A DNA stretch of 64,000 nt, taken from the NCBI RefSeq assembly GCF_932276165.1, contig NC_063988.1:7130001-7194000 (forward strand), read 5' to 3'. Each line of letters begins with the position of its first letter. The stretch's first letter is position 1. The notes below the pieces were generated by a model, which ran no database searches, was not told the DNA's origin, and saw only the letters and a list, made by a program, of their open reading frames with translations. Below, one piece after another: positions 58,102-64,000 of this stretch. A program made the translations under genes and the position numbers. The stretch comes from Plutella xylostella (lineage: Eukaryota; Arthropoda; Insecta; Lepidoptera; Plutellidae).

Positions 58102-60160
58102 ATGGAATATGCAAATGGGAACCTGCGGACAAAAGATGTGGTTTCTAATCAAACACCACCGTCCCCACCAAAACAGAATCTACAGGACAGCCACATCTTG
58201 ACTGTGCTAATATGTGCTATCACTATACCTCTATCCATGTCTTTATGGATCATTAATATTTTTTATGCAAAATTTATAAATAGACACAGTTATGATGGTG
58301 AGTTTTCTACTCTGAAAAATTTAGATATATTTTTAAGAATCCAATTTATTCCATTAATTCCTTTTCAATTTACACATTTGATTCAAGTTGTATGTTAGAA
58401 TGTGCTAAAAATTCCTATATTTATTTATTTTATTCCAGAACCAACAGTGATATCACCAGCGCGATGGCTAGCTGCATGTTTTGTACCCATGATGGTGGCA
58501 GTGTATGGGTACAGAAGGAAGAGTGTGGTCCTGAGCGGGGCTGCATTTGGATTCATTGTTGGTTTTGTTCTGACTTTGAGCAACTACTGCTTCATGGTGG
58601 CTCTGCTCACTATGTTCTTGTCTTCCTCTAAAGCCACAAAGTTCCGGTCACATTTGAAGAGGAAATTTGAAGAAGACTTTAAAGAAGGTCAGTTGATCAT
58701 TATCATGATACAATGATATAAAATTAACTTAATTCTGTTTTAATAATAACTCCTGTTATATCTATAACATACTTAAATTAAATATGTAAAAAAGGGCATT
58801 CATTCCTACATTGTTTTAAATAAATACATTTTTTTTCCTAATAAGTTGATAACAATGTTAGTTACCTATTTGTATAAATTCCAGGTGGCCAAAGGACCTG
58901 GATCCAGGTGCTCTGCAATGGCGGCATGGCGACGCAGCTGGGACTGCTGTATCTGCTGGATGTTGGAGCTTCCGAGAGGCCCATCGACTTTGTGAAGGAC
59001 TATAGAGCTTCCTGGCTCTCTATTGGTGTACTTGGTGAGATTATTGTGTATTTTTATTATTTTCTTCATGAGTAATTGGCCATTATAGCAAAGGCTAATA
59101 CTTATGAAATTGTGAAGCATAAGAATATTTAATTATTTTGTAGTTTCATGAATATAATATGATAAAATATTTCTACTCCATTAAAATATAACTGATAATT
59201 GCTTCAGCAGAATCTGAAATATCATAAATATAGAAACAAATTAAATCTTCTAAAAGCACTAAATCACCAAATATCCCTCTTATTACAGGTGTAATAGCAT
59301 GCTGCAACGGCGACACATGGGCATCAGAATTGGGCTCAGTGCTCGGCAAGTCTGACCCTTACCTCGTCACAACCTTCAAACAAGTGCCCAAGGGTACCAA
59401 TGGAGGAGTAACAGTTGTTGGCACAATCTGCAGTACTGTCGGGGGGTTGGTAGTGGGGTTGTCGCAGTACCTGGCACTATTCTACTTCTCCGAGGCAGCC
59501 GCCTGGCAGTATGCTCCTCCGCAATGGCCACTGATCGTTTTCGGAGCGCTAGCTGGATTCCTAGGCAGCCTGATTGACTCCATTATGGGGGCGACTTTAC
59601 AGTTTTCAGGTAAATATTCTGTGTTATTTAATTATAACTAAATTTTCTAGGTAATGAGGATAATGGTTTGTAAATAGGGTGGTACTTGGGTAAACAAAAA
59701 ATAGTAATGGGCATGTGGCTTACTTTACATAAAAGAATAGTACAAAGATATTCTTTTAGCTTCACATTATCACCATCTAAATGCCACGGCCAAAATTGAT
59801 TTCATTTCGTATATTGATCGTGTTAGTTTCAGTTTTCCCTGTAACTAATATGGGTGAAATTGTTTTGTGTGCATGTTTGATTGTTTAGTTATTATATGGG
59901 TATGGATTAGGTACCTACTGTTTGATCAGTACGCAACTACGCATGTAATACGCATGTTTATTCAATTATAAGTTTAACAACTTGCATTGTTTTTTGTTCC
60001 AGGATTAGACAAAGATGGCAAGATCGTGTCCCATTCCAGTGTCACAGTAAAACACATCAGTGGCACCAACATCCTGGACAACCACAGCGTCAATCTCATC
60101 ACCACAGTCATTATGGGCATACTAATGCCCACAATTTGCAAATCTTTCTGGCCGTTATGA
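58102..60160 (+). CDS. TMEM19: TMEM19 (DUF92 family) multi-pass membrane protein, complete
   Basis: Coding exons 58102-58297, 58439-58687, 58885-59034, 59289-59609 and 60003-60160; 1074 nt, 357 aa (human TMEM19 336 aa). Signature blocks: CNGDTWASELG, GTNGGVTVVGTICSTVGG, PQWPLIVFGALAGFLGSLID, GATLQFSG and ILDNHSVNLITT, all closely matched in vertebrate TMEM19. Several hydrophobic membrane spans are visible, starting with ILTVLICAITIPLSMSLWII near residue 33. The DUF92 family includes plant and cyanobacterial phytyl-phosphate kinases (VTE6); the animal substrate is not established. The ATG follows the acceptor at 58093 closely, so the 5' UTR is probably split by an intron. Confidence 0.95.
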
Positions 60161-60448
60161 TCATCGTAATCACGAGATTGTATTGATTTTTTTTTTACAA
60201 ATGAAATACCTACTTCACCCTTCAAGGTAGCTACAAAAAATGGTTGGATGTGTCGGACAATATTTTTAGATTTATAGTTATTTATTTTTTATAATATTTC
60301 GAAATGCTACATTAACATTCCAACAAGAATGAACTTATTTGGAGTAGATCGAGTAAAAACTCAATCAGAAATACTTTCAAAATTGTACTTAAATTAGCAG
60401 TACTTCTTATTTACATTAACATAATATGTTATTTATTTATTTAATCTC

Positions 60449-60454
60449 AATAAA
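60449..60454 (+). terminator. Candidate TMEM19 polyadenylation signal
   Basis: AATAAA about 290 bp after the stop, followed by the GU-rich stretch TTATTGTGTGTGCG typical of a downstream element. Confidence 0.6.
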
Positions 60455-60916
60455 ACGCTTTATTGTGTGTGCGAAGTTTGATTCCGCACCTGTGTTACGT
60501 CTATGGTGTATGATCATTGTGTTAGTTGATCGTAGGAAACCGTATAGAGAGTATTATGTTCCTTGGTAGATGGAAACTGGAAAGCTATTATTTTCGACAG
60601 CATCTGACAAAGAAGAAGAGTGAAAAAAATATGTAAGTGTTCCTAGGGTTTTCCTCTTGACCATTCTCAACATCCTGACAATACCAGCGAGTGGCTCGTC
60701 CGTCAGGTCAACCCTGCTAGTAGCGGCAACCCAAAGATGGTGCATTCATAGTGAAAGCTGAAGCTGTGGCTAGTGATAATTTTTCTCAATGTAACGCGTG
60801 TGAACTGTAACGTGGCTAAAAAGTTTAATGACCGAAAAGTTTAAAACTTCTCATGTCGTGAAGTTTGAAAAGTTTAGGCCATAAGAAGTACTTATGCTCC
60901 TTGGGTAGGCTAATAA

Positions 60917-61453
60917 GGGCCAAATTCACGGGTTGCATAGAAATCTAAGTTTTATTAAACTACGATTTCATTAATCACGATTGCCGATTTCGTCTAACTG
61001 AGTAACTGCGTTTAGAGTAACCTGAAATTCATCGGTGCTATTTTAATCTCGTTTACGTCACCGGTGTTTCGGCTACAGACGAGCCAGCAACACTGAAATG
61101 CGTTTAGTTATTGCGTCGCGCCGTACATACTTTTTGCGTATTTTGATTTCGAGCAATGGAGTAACAAAACGTTTTGACGCATTATAAAACAAAAAAAATA
61201 TATATGTCGTTGTCAAAGCGTTGTTATTTGCTCAGTGGTTTGTTTATGACGTTTGACAATGACAGCTTTCTATAACTGCGTTTAGCAACGCTAACTGGCC
61301 AATTTATGACAGTTACAGCTGTAACTGCGTTTTGCTCTAATCTTGGTTAATATTGGTCGGTGAAAATCGAAATGAGCGTATAAGCTCGTTTAGAGCATAA
61401 ACTGCGTTTTCGATCCTTCTAACGACGTTTAATTACTTCGGTGAATTTGGCCC
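60917..61453. mobile_element. MITE with GGGCCAAATTCAC ends and TAA duplication
   Basis: Terminal inverted repeats GGGCCAAATTCAC and its complement, flanked by TAA on both sides. Length 537 bp, no ORF of note. The 3-bp duplication is PIF/Harbinger-like, as for the element at 4176-4624. It lies between TMEM19 and the SLC17-like gene, near the promoter of the latter. Confidence 0.75.
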
Positions 61454-61822
61454 TAAGTTGTAAAATCAGTTGTCTGTACTTGAGGCATTCTTCTGAGATT
61501 CACATAGCTATAGTGTTGTGTAAAATAAAAATAAAATATCGATGTAAATAAAAACCGGTAAATAAATTATCGACATATTGACTCACCTCTAATCAAAATA
61601 ATCTGTGGTCGCCTTGGCACTGACATATGTCAAATAAGTAGTGGATTGGATGTTTTCATTCATGTTGTTCTATTTCTTTGTTTTGTAATTGAATTGTATA
61701 TTGTTAAATCAGTGTGACTCATACGGGAACAGATGTGAACTAAGTTATCACACTACTTAAACGTTTAAATTAAGGCATGTTTCGTGTTCAATACGGTTTT
61801 AACAAGCCTTAAATAACTAATC

Positions 61823-63520
61823 ATGTCTTCATCCATAGAAGAAAGTCCGATTATCAATTCGGACATCGAAAATGATGTCACGAATGACCAAAGGAACTTG
61901 GTGGAAAGCGATAGAGGTAATAATTTGTTTATGAAACAACTACGTAATCCATATCAACAAAAAAAGTCCTGGAAACGAACTGAAAGATTACTTAATAAAA
62001 CTAAGTTAAGGCCTTGGTTCTGCGACCTTAGCAGTTTTTCACGATCCATTTAACAGCTATTTAACTTCCTCTGTTTTTGTACTTAACAACCTGTCTGTAA
62101 TGTTTTTCACAAACGCAGAAGAGGAGACTACAGGATGGATCAAAAGCCGTACAGTCCTTGGTATTATGGGCTTCCTCGGGTTTGCCAATGTGTATGCGAT
62201 GAGGGTGAACCTGTCAGTGGCTATAGTAGCCATGATCAACTCCACGGCTCCACTGCCATCCAATGACTCCACCCTGGATGTCTGTCCTGCGTCAGCACCC
62301 AGTAATACTTCCATACCAGCTGTGAGTTTCAACATTTTAATATTTTAAGCTAAATATATAGCTTAACCCATCATTGGAATAAGATAGGGTGTCTACTTTA
62401 TGGATATAAGCATAAAGAGAAAGTTTATCACATGATAATATTTTTTTTCATTGTGTTAAAGCTTGAAATGATAACAAAATTATATCTTGGTGAATTTAGT
62501 ATTGTTTTCCAGCAACTGAAAAATATATTTTGTTTATTTCAGAAACCTGGTGAATTCAATTGGAGTGCTGAACAGCAGAGTATTATTTTAGGATCATTCT
62601 TCTACGGATATGTTTTAACTCAGGTAACTGATAAATATTAAACATTACAGTCATGATCTTGCACTTTAAACTGTAATTATTCTTATAAAGAAAATATTTC
62701 AAGTGATTAAATCACAAAATACGATTTTTTTGGCACCAAGTTATTTCTTTGGAAAGTCCTTAAAACATTAAAAACTTCTAGGTCCCAGGTGGCAGAATAG
62801 CAGAGATATTTGGAGGCAAGCTAGTGTATGGCATAGGGGTGTTACTCACAGCCATCTTCACAATCCTGAGTCCGATTGCTGCATACACTGACTTCAAGTT
62901 CTTCATAGCGGTGCGAGCCCTGGAGGGCCTGGGCGAGGGAGTGACGTACCCCGCCATGCACGCCATGTTGGCTCGGTGGATACCGCCTAATGAACGCTCC
63001 AAATTTGCTGCTTATGTCTATGCTGGTGAGAAAAACATTGATTTAATTTTGTGTCAAAGAAGTGGAAAGAATTATAATTTGAACAAGTAATAATAAGTAT
63101 ATTCTTACATAACTGGAAAGTCTGACGAACTAGGTTAAAAAGCCATGCTCTTGAATTTACAGAAATTAACATAAACTGCTACTATAATGGATATAATATA
63201 TAAGTAATGTATATACAGAAAAGTGCTATTCAAGTAAACCAGGTGCAGAAATACATTTCCTGACTGTGTGAACTATGTCATAAAACATCTTTAATATTTT
63301 TTCAGGTTCTAACATAGGAACAGTGGTATCCCTCCCAATATCTGGATGGCTATGTACACTGGATTGGGGTGGCGGATGGCCTCTTTGCTTCTACCTCTTT
63401 GGAGGTCTTGGTGTCCTGTGGTTCATAGCGTGGATGTTCCTTGTCTATGACACGCCACAGTGCCATCCGAGGATCTGCCCCAAAGAGGTTGAATACATCA
63501 ATTGGACTATTGGACCGCAG
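61823..63520 (+). CDS. SLC17-family anion/phosphate transporter (MFS), 5' part, runs off the window
   Basis: Coding exons 61823-61916, 62119-62321, 62543-62623, 62782-63025 and 63306-63520 (279 codons so far), all GT-AG; the gene continues beyond 64000. The start codon follows CTAATC. Residues after the acidic N-terminal tail give a first membrane span ending NVYAMRVNLSVAIVAM, an extracellular loop with NST and NDST sequons, the MFS loop VPGGRIAEIFGGK, and the SLC17 signature EGLGEGVTYPAMHAMLARW followed by IPPNERSKFA. The family includes sialin, vesicular glutamate transporters and insect 'putative inorganic phosphate cotransporters'; substrate cannot be told from this part. Confidence 0.93.
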
Positions 63521-64000
63521 GTAAAGTTTAAACCTTCAGGTTAATATATTCAACACCATCATAATAATTATAATTTATCTCCAATCCGCTTGCCAAGTGG
63601 GGAGATAAATAAAACAACCTCAAAGTGTTGACTGTGTGGTTGAGTTTTTATCATAATACAATTCAATTACTAGACTACCTAGTCATAATTAGAACCAGTT
63701 ATCTATTACCGATCATGAGATTCACGATTCGAATTACCAAGATTTACATGATATAATAATTTGACCTTTCAATCTGCACTTACAAGCCAAATAATTATTC
63801 GATGCATAGTTCATATACATGCATGAAAGACGAAATATGTTTGCGCAGCTCTTATCAAGTTACTGAGCGTAAAACTGTGCCAGTGAGTCATGCAGTGCAG
63901 ATCACATTCTGACATGGCCTGTGAGTTATGTACGATTTGGCCTAATATGGAGATCAAGTAGATGTTAACGATTATGATGATGAATTATCTTGACTTTTGC
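63521..64000 (+). other. Intron of the SLC17-like gene
   Basis: Starts with the donor GTAAAG after exon 5; no acceptor with a following exon was identified before the window ends. Confidence 0.55.

Noticed and set aside
60554..60745. 63-aa minus-strand ORF beginning MHHLWVAATSRVDL
   Set aside because: Looks like coding sequence of an old element but has no partner exons or known motif; not called.

Overview
The window is eukaryotic nuclear DNA and very probably lepidopteran (moth or butterfly). Genes are split by GT-AG introns, GC-rich exons sit in AT-rich surroundings, and the spacers carry dispersed repeats of types common in Lepidoptera: a tRNA-derived SINE, TA-flanked MITEs, a hAT element, mariner/Tc1 remnants and LINE tails. 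I placed exons by reading splice sites and codon phase by hand. All gene models below keep one open frame across their introns.

Layout: (1) 275-1109, minus strand: Spt4, a small zinc-finger elongation factor, complete in four exons. (2) 1.2-11.6 kb: no gene recognised; a repeat graveyard including a SINE pair, a MITE nested in another repeat, a 1.2 kb hAT element with a clean 8-bp target duplication, and a 0.8 kb palindromic element. (3) 11.7-16.2 kb and 21.8-26.5 kb, plus strand: two small secreted six-cysteine proteins, tandem paralogues with the same three-exon structure and the same intron phases; function not recognised. (4) 29.8-34.4 kb, plus strand: nanos, complete in seven exons with a canonical CCHC-CCHC zinc finger and a TATA promoter. 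(5) 38.3-56.7 kb, minus strand: a complete 20-exon ACAP/centaurin-beta gene (BAR, PH, ArfGAP, ankyrin repeats; 787 aa), tail-to-tail with nanos. (6) 58.1-60.2 kb, plus strand: TMEM19, five coding exons. (7) 61.8 kb to the right edge, plus strand: the 5' five coding exons of an SLC17-like transporter.

The most unusual signal is in regions 4 and 5. In both nanos and ACAP, partial copies of coding exons, mostly the 3' part of an exon with its 5' splice site, lie in the downstream intron in the same orientation. The extreme case is a 124-bp unit covering the end of ACAP exon 19 and the start of its intron, repeated 10.4 times (38430-39718). Other cases affect ACAP exons 9, 13, 16 and 17 and nanos exons 2, 5 and 6. 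One nanos copy is a 39-nt, phase-preserving, intact potential cassette microexon. ACAP intron 15 is almost filled by a 1.76 kb foldback element whose two arms of about 810 bp would form a long RNA hairpin 48 nt after a splice donor. A 25-bp minisatellite in ACAP intron 16 appears to be built from the terminus of a MITE family that also sits nearby.

The genes have unrelated housekeeping, developmental and secretory roles, and I see no operon-like functional link. No CRISPR, prokaryotic or viral system was seen.
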